A stretch of DNA of 64,000 bases from Vibrio sp. S17_S38 (lineage in GTDB: Bacteria; Pseudomonadota; Gammaproteobacteria; Enterobacterales; Vibrionaceae): assembly GCF_014694375.1 (NCBI RefSeq), contig NZ_JAAUWW010000004.1, positions 142,233-206,232 on the forward strand. The letters are read 5' to 3'. Positions within the stretch are counted from its first letter, which is position 1, and each line of letters starts with the position of its first letter. The notes below the pieces were generated by a model that was given only the letters and a program-made list of their open reading frames with translations, had not been told where the DNA came from and did not search any database. Shown here one piece after another: positions 1 through 9,183 of this stretch. The position numbers and the translations under genes were made by a program.

Positions 1-881
1 CGTATCTACCATTGCAAGATGCTAATTCTGAATACAACCGTTTCCGTACTGGAGAAATAAGCCTAACAGGAAGCGTGTCGGTTGATAAAATTGCTGAGGT
101 AAAAAAATCCGCCCCAGAAACCTTGGTTATTGCACCCAAAATCGCAGAATATTATTATGGTTTTAATACCACAAAAGCCCCATTTGATGATGTTCGAGTA
201 CGTAAAGCTTTTAGCTATGCCATTGATCGTAATGTAATTGCTAATCGTATTTTGAACATGGGTTACGCCCCAGCCTACACCTTCACTCCACCTGCAACCG
301 CTAACTATTCTTTGCCAAAAGTTGAGTGGCAATCACTATCTCAGCAACAACGTGTAGAACAAGCGAAATCATTACTTACTCAAGCGGGTTATGGCCCTGA
401 TCATCCATTAGAAGTCACATTTGATTATCCAACCGATACTAAAGTAAAACGTATTGCTGTCGCAGTCGCTTCTATGTTGAAACAAAACTTAAATGTGACA
501 GTGCATTTAGAAAATCAAGACATCAAAACTTTCTTACAAAAAGTGGGCGAAACCGATTTCACATTAAGCAGCTTTCAATGGGGCGGTGACTATAATGAAG
601 CCTCCACTTTCTTAGATATGTTCGAGACTCATGGTTACAACCCGGGCAAATGGTCAAATGCCAACTACGATAAATTAATGGCACAGGCAAAAACCACAAT
701 GAATGACCAAAAGCGCTTAGAAATTTATCATCAAGCTGAACAAATTCTTGCTCAAGAGATGCCAGCCATGCCGATATATTTTGAAACCAAAGCAGTCCTC
801 AAACAAACTAATGTAGGTGGTTATAGTGTCACTAATCCAGGTCACAATCGATTAACCCGAGAGATGTACATTACTAAATAA
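1..881 (+). CDS. Oligopeptide/dipeptide ABC transporter substrate-binding protein (OppA-like), 5' truncated by the window edge
   Basis: About 292 C-terminal residues of a family 5 extracellular solute-binding protein; the full family length is about 540, so roughly half the gene lies outside the window. The frame is open back to base 3, so the TTG at 12 is an internal Leu codon and not the start. Family-typical stretches are RFRTGEI near the visible N-terminus, the block around KAPFDDVRVRKAFSYAIDR, and NPGKWSNANYDKLM. Such proteins are periplasmic and deliver peptides to an Opp-type permease. No permease genes follow: two stem-loops come next, so it is the last gene of its transcript or a stand-alone binding protein. 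The family is certain; the ligand is unknown. Confidence 0.88.
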   Translation, partial: YLPLQDANSEYNRFRTGEISLTGSVSVDKIAEVKKSAPETLVIAPKIAEYYYGFNTTKAPFDDVRVRKAFSYAIDRNVIANRILNMGYAPAYTFTPPATANYSLPKVEWQSLSQQQRVEQAKSLLTQAGYGPDHPLEVTFDYPTDTKVKRIAVAVASMLKQNLNVTVHLENQDIKTFLQKVGETDFTLSSFQWGGDYNEASTFLDMFETHGYNPGKWSNANYDKLMAQAKTTMNDQKRLEIYHQAEQILAQEMPAMPIYFETKAVLKQTNVGGYSVTNPGHNRLTREMYITK

Positions 882-890
882 TCTGGCTGG

Positions 891-974
891 CTACCTATCT
901 AAGTATAGAGATAGGTAGTTATATTGATTCACTACAAGTTCATGACCTCATCAATACACGGTGAGGTCATTTTA
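891..974 (+). terminator. Tandem terminator hairpins after the oppA-like gene
   Basis: Two perfect inverted repeats in succession: a 10-bp stem (891-900 with 909-918, 8-nt loop) and a 9-bp stem (942-950 with 962-970, 11-nt loop) followed by TTTT. The second has the better intrinsic-terminator form. Confidence 0.65.
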
Positions 975-1027
975 GATATAAACTGCATTAACGATTAATT
1001 TTTCAAGAATGTCTTTTAGGATTGACC

Positions 1028-2209
1028 ATGCCAGTACAGACACCATCGACCACGCTAAATCCTATGCCTCTCACTCAAAGTAAAAAATTTAATCTTTGGT
1101 TCTTTAGTCTGATCATTGTCTTAGGCATATTATTCGCATGGCTGCCAATATTAACCACCTTAACCAGCCAATATCTTAATAGCAGTATTTCACAGGCTGG
1201 GATCGCATTTGGCACAGCAAGAGCCATCAATGCCATTGTTTCAGTGATCCAAACTAGTACCGTAAATATCACTTTTATAAGTATAGATTTAGGCCAAATC
1301 TTTGACCCAATAAACGATATGGTTGAGGATTTTTCGGAAGTAATGAAATGGGCTCTAAGTTCGCTCATACTGCAAAAAGTCTTATTTGAAATCGCCAGCC
1401 GAGAAGCGTTTAATTGGTTACTTTCTGTCGCTGGCGCTATTACCTTATCTGTCTTGTGGCTTAATGCTTTTTCAAACCAAATTAAAAATTATTGTATTAA
1501 GTTCTTTTTGACCCTCTTCAGCATTCGATTCATCGTTCTTTTTACACTGTTGCTTAATTCCATGGCAGGATCTTTGTTACTCGATCCAGCCATAGCTAAA
1601 AACCAAGAGCAGCTAGAAATAAATTCTAACCAGATGATCGAACTACAGAAATCTCTTATGGGTAAGAATTATCAGCAACAACTTGGTGAGATTGCAGTAC
1701 AACTACATAACGCCAAAGATGCTCAGCAGCGACTAGAACAACAACATACACAGCACCAAAGCAATATTAATTCACTAAATCAAAAGATTAAGTCCAAAAA
1801 ATCACAACTTGGATGGTTCAAAACAGATGATGAATTAACCACATACCAACAAAAACTTACCGTATTAAGTCAGCAACAATACACACTTGAAATAAAAATA
1901 ATGAATAACAATAAGCACATGAAAGAGCTACAAGATCAGCAACACTCTCTTCAATCTCAACTGGCAGGAAAGGCGCAGGATGACTTTAGCGGCAACGTTC
2001 TCGACACCCTAAGCAACGCTAAATCTGCCGCCTCAAATATTGTCTCTAAAAAATTCTGGTTCCAAGTCGAAGATGCCACCAAGCAACTCGTGGATACCAT
2101 GTTACAAAGCATGGTCAACTTCACTCTTAAAGTTATTTTAATGCCACTGCTTTTCTTATGGATCACCAAAAAGTGGCTGCAAAGCTTATTTAGGAGGAGG
2201 TTGGTTTGA
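1028..2209 (+). CDS. Hypothetical multi-pass membrane protein with a long coiled coil
   Basis: 393 residues starting at the ATG at 1028, preceded at about 6 nt by AGGA; the TTG at 1022 is a less likely start. I do not recognise the family. Hydrophobic segments are visible at about residues 22-44, 108-125, 130-150 and 158-187. A charged, Gln-rich, heptad-like region (about 190-325, many QLEQQ/QQQ stretches) follows, and a final hydrophobic segment (about 362-380) ends in a basic tail with RRR. This suggests an inner-membrane protein with a long helical domain flanked by membrane anchors. It stands alone between the oppA-like gene and the opposite-strand yid cluster, so context gives no function. 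Confidence 0.7.
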   Translation: MPVQTPSTTLNPMPLTQSKKFNLWFFSLIIVLGILFAWLPILTTLTSQYLNSSISQAGIAFGTARAINAIVSVIQTSTVNITFISIDLGQIFDPINDMVEDFSEVMKWALSSLILQKVLFEIASREAFNWLLSVAGAITLSVLWLNAFSNQIKNYCIKFFLTLFSIRFIVLFTLLLNSMAGSLLLDPAIAKNQEQLEINSNQMIELQKSLMGKNYQQQLGEIAVQLHNAKDAQQRLEQQHTQHQSNINSLNQKIKSKKSQLGWFKTDDELTTYQQKLTVLSQQQYTLEIKIMNNNKHMKELQDQQHSLQSQLAGKAQDDFSGNVLDTLSNAKSAASNIVSKKFWFQVEDATKQLVDTMLQSMVNFTLKVILMPLLFLWITKKWLQSLFRRRLV

Positions 2210-2446
2210 AGTATGATCAGGACGTTTCAATGATCATCTTCCAGATGCAATTTATAGCTACTCTTCTGGGCCTAATAAGATATCAATCGTTTTAGCAATG
2301 TCATTTAACGCAATTTTAGGTAATTAAGAAAACGGCGAAATCATTTGTAAAAAAGAAACAATATTAGGCAGTAGTTCATTATTTATCTCTAACTTCCCTT
2401 TATTTGATATCACTCTGCTTATCACATAATAATTAAACCTAATCAT

Positions 2447-2791
2447 TCAATAAAGTTGGTGGTATAAATTCATGCCACAAGATAAAGCAATTAATAATGC
2501 CGCAACGCCTAATAGAAAACTGATAATTCGTTTCATCCAAATGGCATTACTGGTAGTAAGCTCACCCTCCAATAATAATTGAGGAGCCCTATAAACTGTC
2601 ACAAAGTAGAAAAGTAACGTCAACGCAACCAACGTCATTCCCGCATAAAAAACCAGGCTATTTTGGTTGGCGTAACCAACCCTAACCACCAATAAGGCAT
2701 CCAACAATAAAACAAAGATCGTTCTGGACCACGATAATGAGGTTCTTTCCGATTGTAACCCACCATCCACTGCACGCTTTTTATTTATCAT
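2447..2791 (-). CDS. yidG: DUF202 family inner membrane protein YidG
   Basis: 114 residues with three predicted membrane helices. The N-terminal signature LQSERTSLSWSRT matches the DUF202 hallmark (ERT-LAW-RT) as found in E. coli YidG. It starts 5 bp after the stop of the yidH-like gene, so the two are almost certainly co-transcribed and translationally coupled. The pair sits beside the sulfatase/maturase genes as in E. coli. Molecular function is unknown. Confidence 0.85.
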   Translation of the reverse strand: MINKKRAVDGGLQSERTSLSWSRTIFVLLLDALLVVRVGYANQNSLVFYAGMTLVALTLLFYFVTVYRAPQLLLEGELTTSNAIWMKRIISFLLGVAALLIALSCGMNLYHQLY

Positions 2792-2796
2792 TATGA

Positions 2797-3138
2797 TTAT
2801 AAAAACAAAATTAAATAAGCGACAAAAGCGACAACGAAGATCATTACGAGGCTTATAACCGTTAACGTTCGCGTATACGCTAATTCAGAATTATTCCTCA
2901 TTGCTTTTTCATTATGAGACCAACGACGATAAGCATAGTAAGCTAGGCTGGCAGAAAACAGGCTGAGTATCAGTGCAAGACTTTCTCGATACACTTCTGG
3001 TGCAATATTCGGTGCTAATTGATCTACCCCAACAGCTGCGGCCAAAAAAGCTAGCGCGGTACGGATCCATGCCAAAAATGTACGCTCATTGGCAAGTGTA
3101 AATCGGTAATCAGGGGCCTTACCTGTTTTGCGCCACAT
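2797..3138 (-). CDS. yidH: DUF202 family inner membrane protein YidH
   Basis: 113 residues; the N-terminus APDYRFTLANERTFLAWIRT is very close to E. coli YidH as I remember it, and three membrane helices follow. The ATG at 3138 has a good AGAGGA ribosome site. It lies 52 bp downstream of the radical SAM maturase gene on the same strand, continuing the yid locus order. The function of DUF202 proteins is not established. Confidence 0.88.
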   Translation of the reverse strand: MWRKTGKAPDYRFTLANERTFLAWIRTALAFLAAAVGVDQLAPNIAPEVYRESLALILSLFSASLAYYAYRRWSHNEKAMRNNSELAYTRTLTVISLVMIFVVAFVAYLILFL

Positions 3139-3190
3139 GATTGCTATCCTCTAAATGATAAATGTAGATTATTGCTTTTCGCACTTAACG

Positions 3191-4495
3191 TTATTGCAAA
3201 CAGCAACGCTTGAATTTTTCGCCACTACCGCAGGGGCAAGGGCTATTCTTAGAAATTTCAAACATGGAATAAAGCTGCTTAGGGTTATGTTTAATGACCT
3301 GCATAATATTCGCAGGTGACTGCTGGTTCTCTATTAACTTCGACATTAATTTCATATGAGGCGCAGTGTGTTTAAAAAAGGATTTATACCCCTCACAAAA
3401 ATAATTGTGATTGATATAACCACTTTGAGACACACTAAATCGATGCTTTGGACAACCACCATGACAAGCAAATTTATAATCACATTGTAGGCAATCGGCA
3501 TCCAATGTTTTCATCTTATCTTCACCAAACTGCTTAGCCTCTTGGCTATTGTTCATTTCTTTAATGCTGACTTCATTAATATTGCCCAACAAATATTCAG
3601 GATACACAAAATGATCACACTGATATAAATCGCCATTCGACTCTAAAGCAAACGCATGCCCGCAAGTTTCCGACGTAACACAAGATCCCGAAGGATAACC
3701 GCACCATGTCGCTAAAGTTGAATCAAACATATTGACGAATATCCGACCAACATCTTGTTTCACCCAACAATCAAAAACGCCATTCAAAAATTCACCATAA
3801 CGCCATGAGGCAACCGACCAAGGCAATAGTTTAGCTTGTGACTCGCCAGGATGAACCAAGGTTAAGGCTTGAGAGTCTTGTATGAAAGTTTGTGCCTCTC
3901 TTTCAACTAACGGAATAAATTGAAGATAAGTGGACCCAATTTGTTTTAAAAACTGATAAACCCGCTCAGGATGCTGAGCATTAATATCATGTACAACCGT
4001 TAAGGTATTGAACTCTATATGATGTTTTTTAAGGTATTGGATCCCTTCCATCACTTTGACATGAGTCGATTTTTTTGAGCGAGTTACACGATAAGCATCA
4101 TGTAAATCTTGCGGCCCATCAATAGACACACCCACTAAAAAATCATGCTGCTTAAAGAACTCACACCATTCATCATTCAATAAAATACCGTTGGTTTGAA
4201 AAGTATGGCTGATACGCTTGCTACTGCCATATTGAGAACAAAGAGCAACCACTTGCCGGAAAAAACCAACACCCATTAATGTTGGCTCACCACCCTGCCA
4301 AGCAAATTGCACCTCTAAACCTGCCTGTGCATCAATATGCTTCTGAATGTAACGCGCTAAGGTTTCGTCATTCATTCGCCAATTTTGATTTTGGTCTGGA
4401 TACAGTTTCTCTTTTTCTAAATAAAAACAGTAACTGCAATCCAAGTTGCATATTGAACTGCTAGGCTTAGCCATCACATGACAATTACTCGCCAT
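3191..4495 (-). CDS. yidF: Anaerobic sulfatase-maturating radical SAM enzyme with C-terminal SEC-C motif
   Basis: 434 residues from the ATG at 4495; an upstream in-frame TTG at 4507 is less likely. Radical SAM cysteines C16-x3-C20-x2-C23 sit in the typical CNLDCSYCFY context. The glycyl-radical-independent oxidation signature YQCDHFVYPEY and SPASM cysteine clusters (CLQC, CHGGC) follow. The family oxidises an active-site Cys or Ser of sulfatases to formylglycine; the likely client is the Cys-type sulfatase encoded 84 bp upstream. The last about 18 residues form a SEC-C zinc motif (CPCGSG...RCC), an addition I do not associate with this family. E. coli YidF is a short relative; here the enzyme is full length. 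Confidence 0.9.
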   Translation of the reverse strand: MASNCHVMAKPSSSICNLDCSYCFYLEKEKLYPDQNQNWRMNDETLARYIQKHIDAQAGLEVQFAWQGGEPTLMGVGFFRQVVALCSQYGSSKRISHTFQTNGILLNDEWCEFFKQHDFLVGVSIDGPQDLHDAYRVTRSKKSTHVKVMEGIQYLKKHHIEFNTLTVVHDINAQHPERVYQFLKQIGSTYLQFIPLVEREAQTFIQDSQALTLVHPGESQAKLLPWSVASWRYGEFLNGVFDCWVKQDVGRIFVNMFDSTLATWCGYPSGSCVTSETCGHAFALESNGDLYQCDHFVYPEYLLGNINEVSIKEMNNSQEAKQFGEDKMKTLDADCLQCDYKFACHGGCPKHRFSVSQSGYINHNYFCEGYKSFFKHTAPHMKLMSKLIENQQSPANIMQVIKHNPKQLYSMFEISKNSPCPCGSGEKFKRCCLQ

Positions 4496-4579
4496 GGCAG
4501 AACTCAATCCAGTTAGACTTCAAGGGCGGCCATCTTTTCATTCTTTTACCTTATTTATCCTGACCACAATATTAGAGAT

Positions 4580-6112
4580 CTAAAACTTTAATTTTTTGTC
4601 TTCTACTTTAACGCCCTGAGTTGGCATTCCGGTATCGTAATCTCTAACTACAGGAGAATATCCATCCTCTGGTCTTGGTCTAAACGATCCCATCCAACGT
4701 GGTTGTGAATCCGTACGCCACGTGCGCATTGACCATTGGTAGGTACGGAATGGATCACGAATGGTATCCATATAATCTAATAACTCATCATGCATCTGAT
4801 TTCGAATAACCATATGATCTGGATCATCAATCAAGTTATTCAATTCATCTTTATCATTGACTCGATCGTACAGCTCATCGCTGGTAAATAAATTTAATAC
4901 CAATTTAAAGCGAGGGCTGATCCAACAACGTACTGGTATAAAACCACCAAAACTATCGTGCTCCACTTCATAACGATTAAACTCAACCATGACACTACGG
5001 TCAGTATTTTGCTCAACAACGCTCAATAAATCGCCACCAGGTAGCATGGCTGGTTGTGTAATATTCGCTAAACGCATTAAGGTTGGCAAAATATCAATGT
5101 GACTTACCGGAGCTTGTATTTGAGAACCCGCGACACAAGCACTATTTGTTGTTGGTGCTACTTTTGGCGGACGAATAATTAAAGGAATATTAGTAATGTC
5201 ATCATACATTGCTGCCCCTTTACTAATCAGTTTATGCGCTCCCATCATTTCACCATGATCAGAGGTATACATAATCCAAGTGTTATCAATCTCACTTTGA
5301 TCGAGATGATTAATGACTCGGCCAATTTCATCATCCACAAAATCATTACAAGCAAAATACAACGGATGATGATAAAGCCCATCCTCACCCACTGGAGCTG
5401 GCATGGCTTGCGACCATAGCTTGTGATGTTGTGGCTTACTGGATAAATCATCAAACGCCTTTGGTCCTAAATCGTAATAATAATCTTGATATTTTTTTAA
5501 ATATTGCGGAGGACAAGTAAAAGGATGATGAGGTTCATCATACGATAATACCATCAAGAACGGCTGATCATCCTGAGGCGATTTAGTGTCTAAATAATTC
5601 ATCGCTCGGTTACTAATGCGATGTGCCCATGTAAAGGTCTCATCAATTTGATTTGTTTCTAAATCTTCAATGGTATTTAAGCCATTTCGCCATAATGCAA
5701 TCTGCTTATCATCTAGCTCTTCTAAATAATTTGCGCCATCATACCAATAGTCTTCGTGCCATTCGGGAGGACAAATACCAGTGCCATAATAATCATGCCC
5801 ATCAAGATGCCACTTTCCGATATAACAAGTGTCATAGTCTGCATCTTTAAAATAACGACCCATAGTAGAAATGTTTTTCCCTGGGGCAATATTATTGGTC
5901 CAAGGACCCGATTGATTGGAATAAATACCCGTGAACAATCCTGCTCGAGCTGGCGTACACACTGGTGAGCAAGTATACGCTGAATTAAAACGAATGCCGT
6001 CACTCGCTAATTGATCGATATTATTAGTATTCAAATCTTTACCGCTATAACAACCAACCATATTAGTTGCTTGAGTATCCGTCATGATTAAAATAATGTT
6101 AGGTCTTTTCAT
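4580..6112 (-). CDS. yidJ: Cys-type sulfatase YidJ
   Basis: 510 residues from the ATG at 6112; an upstream 19-codon extension is rejected because family members begin MKRPN. Matches the sulfatase family and is strikingly close to E. coli YidJ throughout. Metal-binding D12 in MTDTQ, and the sulfatase signature C52-T-P-A-R56: Cys52 is the residue converted to formylglycine, which requires the maturase encoded just downstream. Further alkaline-phosphatase-fold motifs are GKWHLDGHD and YTSDHGEMMG. No signal peptide is visible, so a cytoplasmic enzyme is expected. The substrate is unknown; co-location with an SSS symporter suggests an imported sulfated small molecule or sugar. Confidence 0.93.
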   Translation of the reverse strand: MKRPNIILIMTDTQATNMVGCYSGKDLNTNNIDQLASDGIRFNSAYTCSPVCTPARAGLFTGIYSNQSGPWTNNIAPGKNISTMGRYFKDADYDTCYIGKWHLDGHDYYGTGICPPEWHEDYWYDGANYLEELDDKQIALWRNGLNTIEDLETNQIDETFTWAHRISNRAMNYLDTKSPQDDQPFLMVLSYDEPHHPFTCPPQYLKKYQDYYYDLGPKAFDDLSSKPQHHKLWSQAMPAPVGEDGLYHHPLYFACNDFVDDEIGRVINHLDQSEIDNTWIMYTSDHGEMMGAHKLISKGAAMYDDITNIPLIIRPPKVAPTTNSACVAGSQIQAPVSHIDILPTLMRLANITQPAMLPGGDLLSVVEQNTDRSVMVEFNRYEVEHDSFGGFIPVRCWISPRFKLVLNLFTSDELYDRVNDKDELNNLIDDPDHMVIRNQMHDELLDYMDTIRDPFRTYQWSMRTWRTDSQPRWMGSFRPRPEDGYSPVVRDYDTGMPTQGVKVEDKKLKF

Positions 6113-6153
6113 TATAATCCCAGAGTAAGTAATACAGACGAGTGTCAGAAATT

Positions 6154-6220
6154 CACCTATTAAGACCAATACATTTCACATTAAAAACCATGCTTAGGTA
6201 TTTTATATACTTAATAGGTG
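6154..6220. promoter_or_regulatory. Long-loop inverted repeat between the symporter and sulfatase genes
   Basis: Perfect 11-bp inverted repeat, CACCTATTAAG at 6154-6164 and CTTAATAGGTG at 6210-6220, separated by 45 nt. It lies in the 114-bp gap between yidK and yidJ. It may shape the intercistronic mRNA or bind a regulator; it lacks a T-run typical of a terminator. Confidence 0.45.
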
Positions 6221-6226
6221 ACTGGA

Positions 6227-8005
6227 TTAATTTTCTTGTGTATTGAATTGCGGCTCAATTTTCACTGGAGAGGTCATCTTCTTATATAATTTGTAAATTA
6301 CATACATGATACCCAAACCCACTGCAGTAGCCGCGATCACTTTAAACATAGAGCCAGTCTGTGATGTTAAGCCCAGTGGTGAGAACACGGTATAGAGCAG
6401 TACAAATGCCAGAACCAATAACCAGCCAGCTAATTTCCCATGCTTCCAAGTCGTGATATCAACAACTTCTGCATTAACCTGCACATACGGTTTATCCATT
6501 GGTTTGATATAACGAACAATGGCCATAATGGTGAGCATAAGCACGAGATTTAATCCTACTAGGTTCAACCAATGTAGTTTCACGAAACCTAAATCATCAC
6601 CTAATACAAAATGAGTCACATAGAAGAACACCATACCAAACACTAAACCGATGTAACCGGCCATTGCGGGTGCTCGCTTGGATAATATCCCCATCAGTAA
6701 TACAGCAAAAATCGGCACGTTAATCACGGCCATAATGGTACGCATTAGAGTGTACAAGCTGTCTGAAGTCGCAATAAATGGTGCAATAATGATGCAAATA
6801 ATAATAGTCGCGATACCAAATAGGCGACCAATACGAACCGTTTCAATATCACTAGCATTCGGTTTAATCAGCTGTTTATAAATGTCCAAACTGATAATGG
6901 TTGAAAGGCTATTCACACCACTATTAAATGAGCTTAATACTGCCCCAAATAATGCCGCGCCAAAAAATCCTGTTAACCATGTTGGCAATACTTCACGAAC
7001 CAAAATAGGGTAAGACATATCACGGTTTAAGAGATTAGATGGGACGCCATCAATCATCTTAAATGGAATATCAATCATACCTCGTTGGAACATGTGCCAC
7101 GCAATAATGCCCGGTAAAACCAACATCAAAATACCAATAATTTTTAGTGCGCCTGCAGCCAATACGCCTTTTTGCCCTTCTGCCAAATTTTTAGCCGCAA
7201 AAGCACGCTGTACGATCGCTTGGTTAGTACACCAGAAGAATAAATTGATGATCATAACGCCTGAAATAAGGCCATGCCAAGGGATGTTAGCATCCGCGGT
7301 TAAACCCGCCGCTTGCATTCTCTCTGGGGCTTCAGTTAACAAAATGGAGAATCCATCACCCATACTGCCAGAGCCTAGTTGATATAATCCAATCGCAGGA
7401 ACTAACATACCCGCAATTAATAATCCAACACCATTAATAGTATCTGAAACCGCAACCGCTTTGAGGCCGCCAAACACCGCGTAAATACCACCAATAACAC
7501 CAATAGCGATGACCATAATCCAAGTAGTGACATAATCTGTCGTACCAAACAACTCACTGATATTGAACAATTTACCGAGCGTAATTGCTCCGGCATAGAG
7601 TACAAATGGCAGAAAGCCGATCACAATGGCATAGATAAAAATAGCGGATGAAACAACACGCATTCGCTTACCATAACGTAACTCTAAAAACTGAGGAACG
7701 GTGGCAATGCCTGATTTTAAGTATCGAGGTAGAAAGACAAATGCCAGCACTATCAAAGTCAATGCTGATGTTGTCTCCCATGCCATCACATTGGCGCCAT
7801 TCGCAAAAGCATTAGCATTCAAACCGGTTAACTGTTCTGCGGATATATTTGTGAGGAATAAAGATCCTGCTATCACAAACCATGACAAACTTCTTCCTGC
7901 AAGAAAATATCCACTTTCTGTATTTAAGTTGTCTTTTCTTGTTTTTATATAAGATATTACGGCAACCAGTGCGGTAAAAAAGACAAAAGATAATAAGGTG
8001 AACAT
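6227..8005 (-). CDS. yidK: Sodium:solute symporter YidK
   Basis: 592 residues. The ATG at 8005 has a GGAG six bases upstream, while the ATG at 8017 lacks a ribosome site, and the N-terminus then aligns with E. coli YidK. SSS-family features: GYFLAGRSL near residue 36, NISAEQL, and about 14 hydrophobic helices with conserved FGAVLSSFNSGVNS. It is placed directly upstream of the sulfatase on the same strand and divergent from the AraC regulator, the yidLKJ arrangement. Probably imports the substrate of the sulfatase; the specificity is not known. Confidence 0.9.
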   Translation of the reverse strand: MFTLLSFVFFTALVAVISYIKTRKDNLNTESGYFLAGRSLSWFVIAGSLFLTNISAEQLTGLNANAFANGANVMAWETTSALTLIVLAFVFLPRYLKSGIATVPQFLELRYGKRMRVVSSAIFIYAIVIGFLPFVLYAGAITLGKLFNISELFGTTDYVTTWIMVIAIGVIGGIYAVFGGLKAVAVSDTINGVGLLIAGMLVPAIGLYQLGSGSMGDGFSILLTEAPERMQAAGLTADANIPWHGLISGVMIINLFFWCTNQAIVQRAFAAKNLAEGQKGVLAAGALKIIGILMLVLPGIIAWHMFQRGMIDIPFKMIDGVPSNLLNRDMSYPILVREVLPTWLTGFFGAALFGAVLSSFNSGVNSLSTIISLDIYKQLIKPNASDIETVRIGRLFGIATIIICIIIAPFIATSDSLYTLMRTIMAVINVPIFAVLLMGILSKRAPAMAGYIGLVFGMVFFYVTHFVLGDDLGFVKLHWLNLVGLNLVLMLTIMAIVRYIKPMDKPYVQVNAEVVDITTWKHGKLAGWLLVLAFVLLYTVFSPLGLTSQTGSMFKVIAATAVGLGIMYVIYKLYKKMTSPVKIEPQFNTQEN

Positions 8006-8166
8006 ATTGAACTCCATTTTCTGTTATTGGATTCATATGAGATAACATTAACGACATCGCTACCTTGTATGTTGAAGCAGAATCAATTTTTTATATATTT
8101 AGTAAGGTTCGGTTTTGATTGCTGCTATCATCAATTCTTGTTCAGTCGACCTCATTAGTGAATGGA

Positions 8167-9021
8167 ATGAATCATCAATTGCATGTAAAAAACGAAACAA
8201 CTTACAACATCCCGATAGTAATTGATAAAAATGTGACTTCAAGCGGCATTACGTTATTAGCATTATGGAATACATTTGCGGATAAACATTATCAAGTGGA
8301 GTGGCCAAAAGATCGTTTACGTCCTTTAATCGAAGGCAGTGTGATCGCGCTTTATACAAAACAGGGGCACGGAGAAATTGAACTAAGCTCTGGCGAAACC
8401 CTGCAATTAGAAGGAAGTACCGTTATATTTCTACATCCAACTTCTATAAAGAAATATCGCTGCAAGGGTTTGATTTGGGAGCTTTTCTTAATGGAGTTCA
8501 TTCCAAACGGAGCAATTAACCTCGTTTATAACCACCTAATATCACTGACTAATAACGAATACTTCCATAAAGAAATGAATCAAGTTGTTGAATTATTCAA
8601 GCAGCAGGAGTCCACATACAAACATTTAGCTGCCGCAAGCTTAACTAAGACGATTTATCACTGGCTTACCTTGACCAAAGTAAGAGAGCAAGATCACAAG
8701 CTAAATACGGTGCAAGAGGTTATCACACAGATACACTTGAACATGACAAAAAAGTGGACAGTAAAAGAAATGGCACAATTAGCAGAATGTACGGAACAGC
8801 ACTTAAGGAAAATGTTTTTACAATACACAAATCAGACGCCTAAAGAGTATTACTTAAACACTAGACTGATTGCTTCAAAATCATTAATAAAGCATAAGAA
8901 ATACACAGTACAAGAAGCAGCTGCTAAGCTTAATTTCTATGATGCTTTTCATTTCAGCAAAGCCTTTAAAAATAAATTCGGCTTCCCTCCGTCAGAGCTT
9001 TATCGTTTACACTCAATTTAA
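8167..9021 (+). CDS. yidL: AraC family transcriptional regulator YidL
   Basis: 284 residues if started at the ATG at 8167; an earlier TTG at 8119 or GTG at 8158 is possible, as none has a strong ribosome site. An N-terminal cupin-like sensing half is followed by two helix-turn-helix motifs (WTVKEMAQLAECTEQHLRKMF and YTVQEAAAKLNFYDAFHFSKAF) ending in the AraC signature FGFPPSEL. Divergent from the symporter gene across a short intergenic region, so it probably activates the symporter-sulfatase operon in response to its substrate, as inferred for E. coli yidL. Confidence 0.85.
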   Translation: MNHQLHVKNETTYNIPIVIDKNVTSSGITLLALWNTFADKHYQVEWPKDRLRPLIEGSVIALYTKQGHGEIELSSGETLQLEGSTVIFLHPTSIKKYRCKGLIWELFLMEFIPNGAINLVYNHLISLTNNEYFHKEMNQVVELFKQQESTYKHLAAASLTKTIYHWLTLTKVREQDHKLNTVQEVITQIHLNMTKKWTVKEMAQLAECTEQHLRKMFLQYTNQTPKEYYLNTRLIASKSLIKHKKYTVQEAAAKLNFYDAFHFSKAFKNKFGFPPSELYRLHSI

Positions 9022-9085
9022 ATTAAAGTGCTAGCAAATTTCTATTGATCGTTTTTTATAACACCATCAGTAAGATACTGGGCAT

Positions 9086-9118
9086 AAAAAATCACTCAAT
9101 GAAGAGTGTTGTTTTTTA
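9086..9118. terminator. Bidirectional terminator after yidL
   Basis: CACTC/GAGTG stem (9093-9097 with 9104-9108) extended by an A-run on the left and a T-run on the right, so it can stop transcripts from either side. Confidence 0.6.
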
Positions 9119-9146
9119 ATAGGCTAAATTAGAAGTGTGTTGCGAG

Positions 9147-9181
9147 AAGATTTGGAGCGTGCGGCGGGAATCGAACCCGCG
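9147..9181 (-). repeat. 35-bp direct repeat containing a tRNA-Gly 3' fragment (att-like)
   Basis: Identical, in the same orientation, to 49174-49208, which spans the 3' end of the intact tRNA-Gly gene. Bases 9153-9181 correspond to the 3' acceptor strand with CCA and the complete T-arm of tRNA-Gly; the rest of the tRNA is absent. A duplicated tRNA 3' end is the classical footprint of site-specific integration. The repeat ends 3 bp from the stop codon of the exonuclease gene. Confidence 0.8.
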
Positions 9182-9183
9182 AA

